From Ceratotherium simum simum (taxonomy: Eukaryota; Chordata; Mammalia; Perissodactyla; Rhinocerotidae): a stretch of DNA of 64,000 nucleotides. The notes under the pieces were generated by a model. It was not told where the DNA came from and searched no databases. It was given only the letters and a program-made list of their open reading frames with translations. The position numbers and the translations under genes are program-made. Of the stretch, positions 37,366-50,726 are shown one piece after another. Positions within the stretch are counted from its first letter, which is position 1; the number at the start of each line of letters is the position of its first letter. Location: assembly GCF_000283155.1 (NCBI RefSeq), contig NW_004454175.1:5498771-5562770 (forward strand), read 5' to 3'.

Positions 37366-38094
37366 TAAACAACAGAATTGCCCATTTTGTAAATCAGGAA
37401 AATCCAGATGAAAATGATGTGCACTTTAAGTACTAAAAAACAAAAACTAAAAATATGTAAGCAATATGCTCCAGAAAGTCTGTAAAATGAATTGCACACC
37501 CTGAGCAATTTATCCCCCGACTTCCACTATAATTAGAACATACTGCTATGAAAGAACTTCAGCTGCAAAGACCAATTTCTTTCAAAGCTGTACATTCTGG
37601 ATGGGGTAAAACAATAAGAAAAACAGACTAAATGGATTAAATAGAGGAAAGAAAGGAGAGTATAAGCAATAATGCGGCTACTACTTTATGTTCATAGATA
37701 GATGCCCGAACTCTCTATCATTCTAAATAAATTGGTACTACAAAGGGAACTTAAGATTTGATTTTCATTTTTAACCTATAGGGAGATTTATAAATAAAGG
37801 TCTTAGGTATCTCAAAGTTTTCATACCAACACATATAAAGACATCCAAGATTTAATTAAAGATTAAATATTTATTCCTTTCAATGGTATTACATGTTTTA
37901 AAACAATTAAATCAAGTTTGCTTTTGAAAAAAGTATAAAATGTGCCTTTGAATTAAAACAACACTAATACTGTTCTGTACTCCCTAAAATCAAAGGCTTA
38001 GAGGATCAATGAATGCAAATCACTTTGAAACATCACCTACACTAAGAGGTGAAATCTCAAATTAACTATCTGTATTATACCTCCAAATAAAAAT

Positions 38095-38345
38095 AACAAT
38101 GACTGACATCACTGAGAATGTTCTATGTATAAAGCAGTACCCTAATCACTTCATGCGCATTATTTCATTTATAACTCACAACAATCCTCTCAGGTTAGAA
38201 TTACTGTTGTCATCATGTAACAGCTGAGGAAAGTGAGGCTTAGTGAGATGAAGGGAGGTTAATCTGACAAAGGTCATGCAGGTCTTAAGTAGCAAAACTG
38301 GCATTTCAACCGAAGGCTGAGTCCAACGCCTAAGTTATCTGACCT
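38095..38345 (-). mobile_element. MIR SINE
   Basis: Antisense MIR: tcacaacaatcctctcaggt, cagctgaggaaagtgaggct and caaaggtcatgcaggtct. Confidence 0.8.
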
Positions 38346-39374
38346 CTCATGCTCTTGTTTAACATAGTAACTTTTATTACAATATGAATAATAAAGGTCT
38401 TTAACATCTCTCAAATAGAATTGCTCATTTTTTTAGATATAAAGACATTAAGGTTATGTTTGTTAAGAAGAGTATCTTATCTTTTAGTGACATACACTTT
38501 AATATTTACAAATGAAATATGCCTGGGACTCACGTCTATAATGGGGAGAGCAGGACATACATGAAATAAGATTGTCCACACGTGATAATTGTTGAAAGAA
38601 GATGATAGGTGGGTAAATGTAGTTCATTTTACTATTCTCTCTGCTTTTATATATTTGAAAATGTCCACGATAAAGTTAAGTCTAAATCTTTAAATATACC
38701 AATGCTGTAAAAGAGGGAGCTACAATCCTTTAAATTTTTTTTGCATTTGCAATATTTTCTTTATTTCAAAATCAAGAAGAGACAGGAAATAGACTACATC
38801 TAATCTGAAAATATTCACACGTTCACCATCATATTCTAAAGCTCTCCACGGAGAAAGATCTGCGTATCTGGGCCCCACGTAAGACTGCTGAGGAGGAGGA
38901 GACCAGTTCTAACAAACGCAATACCCACAAGAGAAAAGGCAGCAGCAGCAGGCCGGGGCCCTGCTTTTGCCACTCGGTTGGCACTGGCGACTTCTGTTCC
39001 CTCTTTGTGACTGAAGTCACTTTCTCAGCAGTCTCCCTCTCACTCTATCACTATCACCATACAATACGCTTTTTCAAGTGATTAAATTACCAAGAAAAGC
39101 AAAGTTTATGTCCACAACTTTATGCCTTCCCTGATGTATGGACAGTCGTAGTTGGTCAGAAGACCAGGCAGATCTCTTAGGTGAAGAATCAATTAAGTAT
39201 CATATTCTTTGACCTGGAAAAGAGAGTCCAAAAGTTTTACACGTAACATATATTAACACTTAAGAGCACGTTCCAAATTTAATAACAATTTATTTTACCT
39301 ATATAGTCAATAAAGCCAAAAAAGTTATTTCTGAAATCGAAAGTAGCCGTTGGCTTAGTCGTTTGAATGTGTCT

Positions 39375-39440
39375 ATGTTTGCCTAGGACAACGCCTGGCA
39401 CATAACCAATGCACAATAAATATTCGTTGAATAAACTCCC
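39375..39440 (+). mobile_element. L2 tail fragment
   Basis: The motif acgcctggcacataaccaat, then aatattcgttgaataaa. Confidence 0.65.
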
Positions 39441-39912
39441 TTCTTATTATCCTGCCAGCTTCCTCAGTTAGGTGCCACGGGGCAGAATAATTCGGAAGCA
39501 GGAGAAAAAGTAAGGGAAAAACAAGCTTAGACAATTTTAAACTCAACAAAGCACTATTAATAAAGGATGCATTTACTTTGAACAGAATATCAAATTACAT
39601 AGTTCAGGGACCTTTACTGAAACATCTTGGGACCTGGCCCATCGGGATCACGAATGAAGAGAGGCATTTTATAAAGCCTTCTTTACGCTGAGCCAACTCT
39701 AACTTTTGGCTCTAGAAATTGCTTATTTAACTCTACTAACTTTATAGTCTAAGTGAGTTTTCATTATCTATATTTTAACACTTGGAAAAAGCCACTTTTT
39801 AACATGAACATTTTTCCGTTTTCTGAAATTAAATCTTCATTTTTATTCCAGTATTCACCATCACCCCCTCCTCCACCTCACTTTCTCACTTTATCATCCA
39901 CAAATACCTTAC

Positions 39913-40143
39913 AGCTCCAAGATCTTTCTTGCAATATTTAGATGGCTCCTGACGCGAGCACACACATCTCACTTGGCAGATCATGCGATCTGTAGAATCC
40001 ACAAGAGAACCACAGAGGCGACTTTGGAATTCCTCTGGACAGTCAAAAATAAGTTTTGCATCAATTAAAAAACAATAAGTTTTGCTAGCAAGCATTTCTA
40101 ATAATTGAGGCAATATCATTTCTGCCTCAACTAATACTATTTC
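39913..40143 (-). other. Exon-like open segment of unknown identity (77 codons)
   Basis: On the gene strand, 40143-39913 is a 231-nt fully open stretch. It is preceded by a pyrimidine-rich tract with acceptor tctcacttctag and followed by a donor-like GCT|gtaagg. The open frame begins at the acceptor (EIVLVEAEMILPQLLEML) and runs through a cysteine-containing part (IFDCPEEF, RLCGSLVDS, ICQVRCVCSR) to KKDLGA. In this frame it is symmetric, phase 0 at both ends. I do not recognise the protein. Spliced directly to the SESTD1 start-codon exon it would read AAG TGA, so it cannot be an N-terminal extension in this frame. It could be an untranslated alternative exon, an exon of an unannotated transcript, a relic of an old element, or chance. 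No repeat family was recognised here. Confidence 0.3.
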
Positions 40144-40384
40144 CTAGAAGTGAGACTGCAGCAACAACGATTAGAAAAAATATTTTTTTGTAGGAATACG
40201 CAACATACAAAATCAAATTTTTTAAAATGAGAAACTATGGTAATTGTTTACTTTACAAGAAAATGGTTTAAGTTTAAAAGGGCTTTCTTAAAATGGCCAC
40301 TGCTTCCAGTACAAAGCATACCAGTCAGGCAGGAGGCACCAAGCAGCACCTCCCGATTTCAATGACTTCTGCATTGCTTGTGGA

Positions 40385-40520
40385 GCCCCTGCCAACAAGC
40401 AGAAGCAGCAGGGATCATGATTAAGACCAGAGCCAGACTGACCGAGAGTCAAATCCTAACTCTGTCCCTTATCAGCTGTGCGACCTTAAGCAAGTTGCTT
40501 TACCTCTCACCCTGGCTTCA
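40385..40520 (+). mobile_element. MIR SINE fragment
   Basis: The 5' half of MIR: agtcaaatcctaactctgtc, then cagctgtgcgaccttaagca. Confidence 0.8.
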
Positions 40521-40889
40521 GTACCTTAAGAGGGCCCAGCTGCCTTTCTGTGGAGGGTGATATGGCATAATTCTTTCATTAAATTCTCATTTAGCTTAAG
40601 CTCATTACATTGGCTTCAACGTTCAAAATTAAAGGGACTAGAACTAAGACGATCACCCTTTCTGACTCCCTCCCTCATAATCCCTCCCCCTCCCAGGAAT
40701 CTACATTGGCATCTATCAACCACTGAGGCAAACTGAGAGACACACAATCCTTTCCCCCACAGAAGGAAATAAAGACATCCAACAAACAAACTATATTTTG
40801 CTACAGTGACAGAGGAGGGGACTCTTGAATTAGTATTCTCATAAGACCCCCTAAAACATCAGCCCTGCTCCTAGAAATGCAGATGCATA

Positions 40890-43000
40890 AGCAATCTTCA
40901 TCTATATAAAACTACTATAAAAAATGAAATCAGAACAACTAAGCTGATGAAAAGTATCCCTCAAAAACAACAGCAAAGCAGAAAACTTGAATAAACATTC
41001 CAAACTGAGCTGTATCTCTTTAAACAAGCATTTGGGATATGAAAAAAAACCTTGGATCAGAAATTTAAAACCTAAAAATAGAATCGACAAAAGCAAAAAA
41101 AAAAAACTAAAGAAGTGACTAAACTCAGGTAAGAAATAGAAGAAAAAGATAAAATCATATCAGAATTGAAGACTAAATCACAAGGTGCTCAAGAATAAAC
41201 TCAAATAAAAACTTAATAAAAGATATTGAAGAAAAGTTAAAGAACCAAGAGAATGACAATGAGATACTGAAGTAAAAATAGGCATAGAAAAAGTTTTTGA
41301 AATGGAAGATAGGCAAAAAAAGATACATAATTCTGGATAACTGGAGTCCCTGAAAAAACAACAACACTGGAACGGAACTAATATTTATAATCCAAAAAAA
41401 CTTTTCAGAAACAAAAGACCCAATTCTACATATTAAAAGGATCCAGTAGCTAGCAGGGAAAACTGACTTGCTACAATAAACTCGAGGACATATCCCAGTA
41501 AAACTATTAGACTTTACAAATAAAAGGGATAATAAAACCAAGAATTCCAAACAAAAGGATCAAACGACTTAGAAGGGCAAGAAAATTAAGACTGGCATCA
41601 GACTTCTCAAAAACAACATATAAAGCAAGGCCACACTGTAAACAAGGAAAGAAAGCATGAACCAAAGATTTTATTTCTGGCCAAGCTGTCCTTCCAGTAT
41701 GAAGGCTACAGAAAAACAACACTAACAACAAAAATATGACAGAACTCAGGGAGAACTGTGCCCCTGAACTCTTCTTAAGAAATCTACTGGGCCGGCCCTG
41801 TGGCTTAGCGGTTAAGTGCACGCGCTCCGCTGCTGGCGGCCCAGGTTCAGATCCTGGGCGCGCACCGATGCACCACTTCTCCGGCCATGCTGAGGCCACG
41901 TCCCACATACAGCAACTAGAAGGATGTGCAGCTATGACATACAATTATCTACTGGGGCTTTGGGGGAAAAAAATAAATAAATAAAATTAAAAAAAAAAAA
42001 GAAATCTACTAAAAATTGAGCTACATATAACCAGACAGGTGACTGGGAAACTTCAGTAAAGAATGATGGTAAGGATTTAACATATTTAATTATAGAACTA
42101 AGAGCAAACAGTTGCAGTTAAGATTTGAACACAAAGTAGATATAATGCAACTAAAAACATAACACGGGGGAAGAGAGAGAAAAAGAAAAATGTAGAATAA
42201 ACCCACTGATTGTTAAAATAGCAATAGCTAAGAATCAAACCACACCATTAAAATCTAAAATAAAGGGTAGTAGAAAGTTAAATAAGAAAACAAGAAATGG
42301 AGGGCATTTAAAAAAGGTATAAGGACACAAGTAGCTACTATAACAATAACAAAAAACAACAAATCCAAAATATCCAAAGAAATTTTTAAAATGGACGTAC
42401 AAAGCATATCACGAAGAAAAATATAATATAATGCACATACTACACATAACATAAAACAATACAACAGAATAGAGATCAAACTCATATTACACACACATAT
42501 TACACAAGATTATTCACTGCAGTATTATTTGTAATTGAAAAATACAATTGGAAATAACCTGAATGTCCACAGTGTAAGAGCAGTTGAATAAAGAATCAGT
42601 ATAGCCACACAACGGAGTGCTATGCAGCTATAAAAATGAATGAAGATCTCTATAAAATAATATAGATATCCAGTATACATTGTTAAGTGGAAAAAGCAAA
42701 GTGCAAAAGAACACCCACAGTGTCCTACCTTTTGTGTAGTAAAGAGAGAAAAGAAGAATACATACATTTATATGCTCATTTTGTGCAAGGAGAAACAAAA
42801 GAAAGACAAATGAGAAACTTAGAGTAATTGCCTACAGGAAGCAGGGGAGAACGGCAGAAAGGATGGAGGATTGGGAAAGGAGCAGAAGAGATGGAGGGAT
42901 GCCTAACACTTCTCTGAGTACAGCTTTCTGTACAGTTCTAACTTTTGGAACCATGTTAATATTTCACCTACTCAAAGAAAAACAAGAAGATCAACAAGGA
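40890..43000 (+). mobile_element. HAL1 (half-L1) copy
   Basis: ORF1-like decayed coding sequence, the ERE inserted at 41789, then the 3' end with the ggaaccatgttaatatttcac motif typical of HAL1 tails. All frames are broken. Confidence 0.75.
41789..41998 (+). mobile_element. ERE SINE inserted in a HAL1 copy
   Basis: A long-subfamily ERE ending after the ctactggggctttggggg motif with an (aaat)n/A tail. The perfect duplication aagaaatctact is at 41777-41788 and 41999-42010. Confidence 0.95.
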
Positions 43001-43431
43001 TGACAGAAAAAAAAACCCTAAAATAGAAATCAAACAGAAAGAAATAGCTCTAATGGCATTTCAAATGATAAAGGTAACTACACGAAAGGGCGGGGGGAAC
43101 TAACTCAAGTAACTTTTGAACACAGGATTTTCACGACATATGCTCAGGCTGTAAACAACAACAAACCTGTAACTAAACACTAAATTCCAATAATTTTTTT
43201 TTTTTTACAGTGTTAATGATTAGCAATTCTGAATTACTTACTGTATATTCTAAGATTGAGCAAATAAATAAGTAAACTGTGAATAACAGGAGCCAGACTT
43301 CTCACTGTCAAACAAGGGAGTTACAAATATGGAAAGGGGGGAAGGAGGCTAGAATGAACCCCACAGTGATAACTGGAATAGGAAAAATGAATACGTACTC
43401 ATAGTTTTTAATACATATAGATATAGGGGTA

Positions 43432-43456
43432 TGTGTGTGTGTGTGTGTGTGTGTGT
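43432..43456. repeat. (TG)n microsatellite
   Basis: About twelve TG units immediately before the MLT2-like LTR; likely length-variable. Confidence 0.95.
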
Positions 43457-43486
43457 ATCCCCTAGCTCTGTCCACTGAGAAGGCTC

Positions 43487-43942
43487 TGATGGTTAATTTT
43501 ATGTGTCAACTTGACTAGGCCACAGAGTACTGAGATAAATGATTAAACATTATTCTGAATGTTTCTGCAAGGGTGTTTTTGGATGAGATTAACAATTTAA
43601 TTGGTAGAGTAAAGCAGACTGCCCTCCATATTGTGGGTGGGCCTCATTCAATTAGCTGAAGGCTTGAATAGAACAAAAAGACTGACCCTCCCCTAATAAG
43701 AGAGAATTCTCCAGGAAGACTGCCTTTGAACTTAATCTGCAACATCGGCTCTTCCTGCCTGATGGCCTTCAAACATCTGTTCAACGGAACATCAAACATC
43801 AGCTCTTCCTGGGTCTTCACCCTGCCAGCCCACCCCACAGACTGGACTTGCCAGCCTCCATAATCACATGAACCAATGCCTTATGATGAATCCCCTTATA
43901 CATATATCCAATGGTTCTGCTTCTCTGGAGAACCCTAACACA
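43487..43942 (+). mobile_element. ERVL-type LTR (MLT2-like)
   Basis: It starts tgatggttaattttatgtgt and ends near ttctctggagaaccctaaca, matching a common mammalian ERVL LTR. The family name and the right boundary are from memory. No internal region or clear duplication was found. Confidence 0.7.
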
Positions 43943-44039
43943 AGAGCCTAAAATCAATGACCTTTCAGTAGTGATGAGCACAAGTCCCTGGATCTCGATT
44001 TCCAAATAGTATTCTCACTAAAAAGAATCAGGGATCCTT

Positions 44040-45215
44040 GAAAAAATGGCAGATTTCAAGGCTGGGTAGAGAAAGTACAAGATGACCCTGGAACATCCTG
44101 TTGGCAGAATATAAGGAAGTGCTCAAAGCTTTATGGGTACATGTCAACAGAACACAGAATGATTCAGGTAAGAATTATTACTGTACATTAAAACTAGTGG
44201 GAAAAAATTTTTGTAAGAAATACGATGTTTACAGAGTCTCAAATTATCTCCCCAAACCATACTTATTAACTACAAAGAAAAAAAAGTAATTTTTTTTTTT
44301 TGAGGAAGATTAGTCCTGAGCTAACATCTGTTGCCAATCCTCCACTTTTTTGCTGAGCAAGACTGGCCCTGGGCTAACATCTGTGCCTATCTTCCCCTAC
44401 GTTATACAGGACGCCGCCACAGCATGGCTTGAAAAGCAGTGGGAAGGTCAGTGCCCGGTATCCGAACTTAACCGCTACGCCACTGGGCTGGCCCCGAAAG
44501 AAAAGCAATTTTACAATGGGGAAACCTGGAGGACACCACCATAACCAAGTGATAAGGATTTACACCACCAGTAACGGAGCAACGAGACCATGGGCCGCCA
44601 GCTATGATACACTGATACACTTGTATAGTATTCTAGCCAAAAATGCTAACCTGAATCTAATCAGGAGGAAGCATCGGACAGACCAAATGGTGAAATATTT
44701 CTACAAAATAACTGATCTGTCTTCTTAAAAAATGTTGTATCATGAAGCACAAAGAAAGAACAACGAAGTGTTCTGGATTAAAGGAGATTAAAAAGGTATG
44801 ACAATTAAAACTAACACATGATCCTAGACTGGACCCTATAACGGGGGAAAAAAAGTTTCTCTTTTACTCAAAAGGACATTAGGAAATTTAGCAAAATTTG
44901 AATAAAGCCAATATAGTATTGTATCAATATTAATTTTCAGATCTGATGACTGTACTACGGTTATAGTGTAAGAAAATATCCTTGTTTGGGGGGAGATGTG
45001 TACTGAAGTATTTAGGAACAAAGGGCCATAATGTCTGTAAATCACTCTCAAATGGTTCAGAAAAAAATAATATTTATTTATTGCTTTATGAAAAGCAAAT
45101 GTGGCAAAAAGTTAACATTTTGGGAATCTAGAGTCAAGGGTATATGGGACTTCTTTGAATTATTTTTGCAACTTTCCTGTGAGTCTGAAATTATTTCAAA
45201 ATTTCAAAATTAGGT
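44040..45215 (+). mobile_element. L1M-type 3' UTR split by an ERE
   Basis: The segment ending tttttgcaactttcctgtga with gtctgaaattatttcaaa matches an old L1M/L1ME 3' UTR. Its family name is from memory. It is interrupted at 44294. Confidence 0.65.
44294..44495 (-). mobile_element. ERE SINE (ERE1 type)
   Basis: A minus-orientation copy: a T run on the left, ERE1 body, and the head complement ending gggctggcccc. The A-rich duplication (variants of aaagaaaagcaatttt) flanks it. It interrupts an L1-like 3' UTR segment. Confidence 0.92.
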
Positions 45216-45364
45216 AAAATTACAATAGCATTTGATAATAAGCTCTCCTACATTATTCCCCAACCCCCCACACATATAAAAACCAAAGCCAAATACCTAA
45301 GAGAGAGATTTTCAAGTCATTCTTTTCCTATATCTCTATACAAATGGTCACATAACCTGCTGAC

Positions 45365-45930
45365 TCGATCCTCCTTTCTTCAACAGCACTACTGACTCCG
45401 TTATTGTACAATCTCTGAAAGATTTTTCTGACTCCAGACTCTCCTCTTTCACACATTTGCGAAATTAACCACCTCACTGCTCTACTTTAAAATCCTGAAT
45501 GGTCCTCCATGGCCAACTCTTCTTACAAGACTTAAGTCTTTTCCAGATCATGCCCCTGCCTCTCTCTCTCTCTTTACTTCATGTCCTTCTCATCAGCAAG
45601 AAACCAAGTGCAGTTCTCTGAACCCACAATGCTGTTTCATTGTTTGTGCTCTGGCATATGCTGCTATCTCTGCTGAAATACTCTTATCTACTTAGTGAAA
45701 GAAATTCCTATTTATTCTTTAAACTTTACCTTAGCTTCACCTTCTTGGTGAAACCTTCTGACACAACACTCAGAGGATAAGTAACCATTTTCTCCCTCCT
45801 TAGCGCTACTGTTTTATCTTACACCATCTCAATTACACGCATCACACAGTGTAACTATCTCCCACTCTAAGGGGAATGGGGATTCACCGACAGAAGGACC
45901 CAAGTCATATTTATTTGTTGAATTACTTAG
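45365..45930 (+). mobile_element. L2 LINE 3' end, diverged
   Basis: Recognisable by cctgaatggtcctccatggc, caccttcttggtgaaacctt and the end atttatttgttgaatta. Confidence 0.75.
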
Positions 45931-48507
45931 AATACAATAGGGCCTCAAATAGTGTGAATCATTATACACACACACATACTATATGAGCATATAGTAAAGG
46001 GTGGAAAAACGTTAAGAAAGCCTCAATCCACATGTTGAAAAGTAAAACCTAACAAAATGAAAAAACAATTTTAAGACTAATACACATTTCACAAGGGAAA
46101 TGACATATGATTTTGCTTGTTTAATATGTTAGAACAAGTCCTAGACTTAAATTTTTTGCAATCTGATGTAGCTTTTCAATTTTTATTTTCCATAGTTTGA
46201 TAATTAAGAACACTTTGTTGGTCATAGGCTTTTAAATCATAAACTGGAACTAAAATAAATTTATGTACTGGAAATAATACAAAACCAAACATAGTTTTAC
46301 TTTATAATACTTAAAGTACAAGAATCAGTTTTTTGGTCAAAGTGCTTTAAAAGCAATAATTCCTGATTTAAACTAAATTTTATAAAAAATCTAATCACTG
46401 CTTTATCTTATTTTCCTCATCTAAAACTAAGCCAATTATATAATCTTCTATCAGAAAAAAGTTTAAAGGAAAATATTACAAATGTTACCCCTGCCCTTCT
46501 TTCCAATATACGCATTACAGGGATAAGTAAAATTATTTTCTAATCTTAAGAAAGAGATCCTTAAATTATTAATAACACAACAGTCCATGTGAAAGCTTCC
46601 ATGAAGAAAATGCTATCACATACAAATATGCAAGATGGTAACTACAGAAATTAGCCCTGTCACTGATGTCTTTTTTACCTCATGTGACCTCCTGGTCTGA
46701 TGGCTTTCTGAGGATCACTTTGCCTTAGACTTTTTGAGGGACCAAGCATCTGACCCTTGTTTACCTGGCCCTGTCTATATGTTTCTTTCATAGCCTGTAT
46801 TCCCAAGCATAAAATTTAGCATCTATCAAAAGCATATGCTCCAGAAGGTCATGGACTGAGCCAATTTTACTTTCTATTGTATGTCTGCCCCTTCCCTACA
46901 AGTGCCAAGTACAGTGTCTACAGCAGAGAAGGAATACAAGACAATAAATATAAGACAAATGGCTGAGTTAGTTGGGAGATATTTTAGGTGATAATTTTTA
47001 TAAGGATTTAGTTTATTTTCTTTTGAAATAAAGTGATTATTTTCCAGAATAAGCACTGGTAATCAGACACGTGTGCCAAAAATGGCAACAGGCCTACTTT
47101 TAGTAGCATAAAGGGTAACTGCCAAATTTCTCCTCACTGTTTGGGAGCACAGAGACTTCCTCTGCCCCTGCTCACCACAGACAGAGTCCACGGGAGGTGG
47201 CAGCTTTATCTCTTGCCAGAAGGACAGAGATACAACCAAGGTGTACAAATTTTGAAATTAATCTATAAATATAATGATACTAATAAACCCCAAGGAAACT
47301 GCTGACATAATGAAAACTAATGCCTTCTCTTGATCTTCCCTTAGAAATCCTATGATCATTAATTAAATCCTTCCAAATTCTTAGATTCCACAAAAATACA
47401 TATTAAATAAAACATTATACTTATACATACACTACATTTAGAAAAACAGAAAATTTAACAAGTAATTTGACAATGATCTAATAACTTTCTCACCATCATT
47501 CATTAAAATTAACTTAATATAAAGTATCAGTTCTTTTGAAGTAGTCCCCTCAGTCATGCCAGCTTCTATCTGAAACTAGAAACTTATTACTTAATAAATT
47601 ACTAACTGTAGGAAAAAAGTCAGTGTCATTTTAAAATTCTTTGTGTATTTTGCTTATAAAGGTCATATATAATAAACCAAACCAAACGAGTGTCCCTAAT
47701 ATAAAGAACAAACTAGAGCACCTAATTTCTTCTTCCTTGGAGGACAGGCTTTGTTGTCACAAAAGTTAATTGAATTCTTGTCTTTGATCCTATTTTTTTC
47801 TCTACGTTCTCTATTACTTGATCTCTTTTTTCTTCCTCTGACTTGCCCTTCTTTCCTTAGCCCTAACCACTTTTATTATTAAAACTAAGTCCTGTCAACC
47901 TCAAGTTAAATACACTAACTACTTAGATGCCAAATGTCTACACCAATTTTATCAAAAGACATTGAAGAGTGCCATACTTACTAGTCACTGCCAATGTTTG
48001 ATTCTTCTGCTCTAGAAGAAAATTCCTTGTTTACAATTAGTTAAGATATTATATTCTTACTATCTTAGTGTTTGACCAAAAAATAACTCAAAGTCAGGTT
48101 AATACTGTTAATTTAACAAAAAACTATAGTTTAAATAGACTAAATAAAAAGATGCTATATTATTTGCACTGTTCCTACAATCATCTTAAAAAAATCAATA
48201 GCTAATTAAAAAAAACCTTTGAAAGAATAATCTTAGCCTTAGTAATTTTAAGGGCCTAAAGAAATGTTTTCACAGTATGTTGTCTTCCCTTTGCAAACCA
48301 GATCATATTTCGTATAATGCTTCACACTACAATCACACGGGCTAGTCATTTGCAGGATGTACAACAGGGTTTTAAAAAATCTGCTAAGGTAAAAACTTTG
48401 AAAGACAAAGTTCAAAGCTGCATAGCTGGAAGCATTCTAGGACAGAACCTTAAACGTGACTGAAATCACTGGTGTTTATTTACATTTTTTGATAGTCTAA
48501 TTGTAGA

Positions 48508-48675
48508 CCAGCGGTTCTCAACCTGGCTACATATTAGAATCACACGCGGAGCTTTTGAAAACTATCCACTCCAGGCTAACTGAATCAGAATCTCTGGGGT
48601 TTGGACCTGGGCATAGGAATTGCTTCCAAGTCCCCAGCTGACCATAATGTACAGCTAGGATTCAAAACCATTGTC
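48508..48675 (+). mobile_element. MER5A-type hAT element
   Basis: The motif gcggttctcaacctggctac followed by aatctctggggtttggacctg is diagnostic of MER5A. Target duplications have decayed. Confidence 0.88.
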
Positions 48676-50087
48676 CATGTCTTTACACTTATTAACACAG
48701 ACTAAAATATTAAGGTATCATTTAGCACCAGTAACATTTTATTCTTAAAGAACCATCATTCGACCATATGTAAATCTTTAAATTATCTAGCAGTATTCCA
48801 ATATTTAAGTCCATTATTCAACAAGGAGTAGGTCCTCCACAATTGTTTGGTGATGCAGATATTTTAACAAGTAAAATTATAATGATTACCTTTAGAAGGA
48901 ATATGGGATTATAATAGTGCAGAATATATTATTTTGACATTTTACAATAATTCCAGCTTTAAATCCTCCAAAACAAATGATGATGCAGTCAAATAACCTA
49001 ATAGAGCTTGCAAGCTACAAGGTGATGGGAACTATAGCCTTGAGATGAAGGATTACAGCATTTCAGGCAGACAAACAAACTGATCAAGGCCATGGTATGG
49101 AGCCAGCAGAAGTGCAAAATCTGTCTAGAACACTCAGTATGACAGTGTGATGGAGACAAACAGGAGTAGTTGGAAATGGGGAGAAAAGCTAAGATTGTGT
49201 ATAGCTTGAGAAGGTCTCTCAGTGACAGACTAAGAAACTTAGACATTAGTCTACAGGCAATGGAGAGTCACCGGAGGTTTTTTAAAAAGGAATGACAGGA
49301 TGTTCCACTTCTGAGAAGATAGAGTAAACGTACTTTATCCTATTCCTCCCACTAAGTGCAACTGAAAACCCTAGACATTACACATAAAACAAATATAAGA
49401 AGTCTGTGAAAGGTGGAGAGAGGAAGTCCAATTGGCTAGGGACCTCAGGACCCAAGGAACAACTCAGTGGTGAGTTCCCTGGGTTTTCTTTTTGCTTCTT
49501 GTATCTCAGACTTGCAGCTGAAAAGCTGGCAACCTGGAAAGACCAATAGGCAAAGACAAAAAGGCCCCAACAAAAGCCTTTAGCTAAATGACCAGGAAGG
49601 GCAGTCTAGCAAGACAGAAAACTTTTAGACAATAACTGTGCAACTCCAGCCAAACATTACACAAAAAACTGTGACCCCGCCCCCACTAATACCAGCAAAG
49701 GCTGAATGGGAAGCCTAAACTTTCACCCTCACCAAGTATATAATAAGGCACACCAATACCCTCAGCAGGGTCGTGTCACAGAAGGCCAAGCAGGGATCCA
49801 AGACTTGCATCTGATAATGAGCTCCCACCTTCCAGAACCGCCCCCATCCCTGCTGTGTCAGTAGAGACCACATGGAAAGCTGTTAAGAATTATCTGACAA
49901 ACATTTTAAAGCAGCCAGAATAAAAATGCTTCAAGGAGCAATTATGAACATGCTTGAAACAAATGAAAACACAGAAACCCTCAACAAAGAAACAGAAAAA
50001 TCTCAGCAAAGAAACAGAAGGTATAAAGAAGAACCAAATGGAAATTTTACAACTGAAAAGTACAATAACAATTAAAAAGCTCGGTAG

Positions 50088-50338
50088 GGGGCCGGCCTGG
50101 TGGTGGAGCGGTTAAGTTCTCACGCTCTGCTTCAGCAGCCCAGGGTTCGCTGGTTTGGATCCTGTGTGCACACCTACTCACCGCTCATCAAGCTATGCTA
50201 AGGTGGTGTCCCACACAGAAGAGCTACAACTCTACAACTATGATACACAACAATGTACTAGAGCTTTGGGGAGAAAAAAGAAAAGGAGGGAGATTGGCAA
50301 CAGAGGTTAGCGCAGGGCCAATCTTCCTAAATAAAAAC
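50088..50338 (+). mobile_element. ERE SINE, intermediate subfamily, in L1
   Basis: An ERE1-like head joined to a body with a ctacaactatgatacac-type segment. The duplication aaaaagctcggtag / aaaaagctcagtag flanks it. It is nested in the 49.3-56.5 kb L1. Confidence 0.93.
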
Positions 50339-50430
50339 AAAAAGCTCAGTAGATGGACTCAAAGCAGAACCGTGGAGAGAGAGGAAAGAATCAGTGAACC
50401 AGAAGATAGAGAACAGAAATCTCCCAATCT

Positions 50431-50726
50431 TTTTTTTTGTGTGTGTGAGGAAGATCAGCCCTGAGCTAACATCCATGCTAATCCTCCTCTTTTTGCTGAG
50501 GAAGACCCACTCTGAGCTAACATCTATTGCCAATCCTCCTCCTTTTTTTCCCCAAAACCCCAATAGATAGTTGTATGTTATAGTTGCACATCCTTCTAGT
50601 TGCTGTACGTGGGACGCAGCCTCAGCATGGCCAGAGAAGCGGTGCATCGGTGCGCGCCCAGGCTCGGAACCCAGGCCACCAGTAGTGGAGAGCATGCACT
50701 TAACCGCTAAGCCACGGGGCCGGCCC
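50431..50726 (-). mobile_element. ERE SINE, long subfamily, in L1
   Basis: A full-length minus-orientation copy ending in the head complement taagccacggggccggccc. The duplication gaaatctcccaatct / gaaatttcccaatct flanks it at 50416-50430 and 50727-50741. Confidence 0.95.

Noticed and set aside
38820..39060. A GC-richer patch considered as a promoter or CpG island
   Set aside because: Only a few CpGs over about 240 bp, no flanking TSS-like features, and far below island criteria.
39753..39941. A pyrimidine-rich ORF upstream of the 40 kb segment
   Set aside because: Short, on the opposite strand, and composed of low-complexity T/C-rich sequence.
43487..43942. A possible intact endogenous retrovirus
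   Set aside because: Only a solitary LTR is present; no gag, pol or env-like frame follows. The MLT1 copies at 36 kb and 55.5 kb are likewise solitary LTRs.
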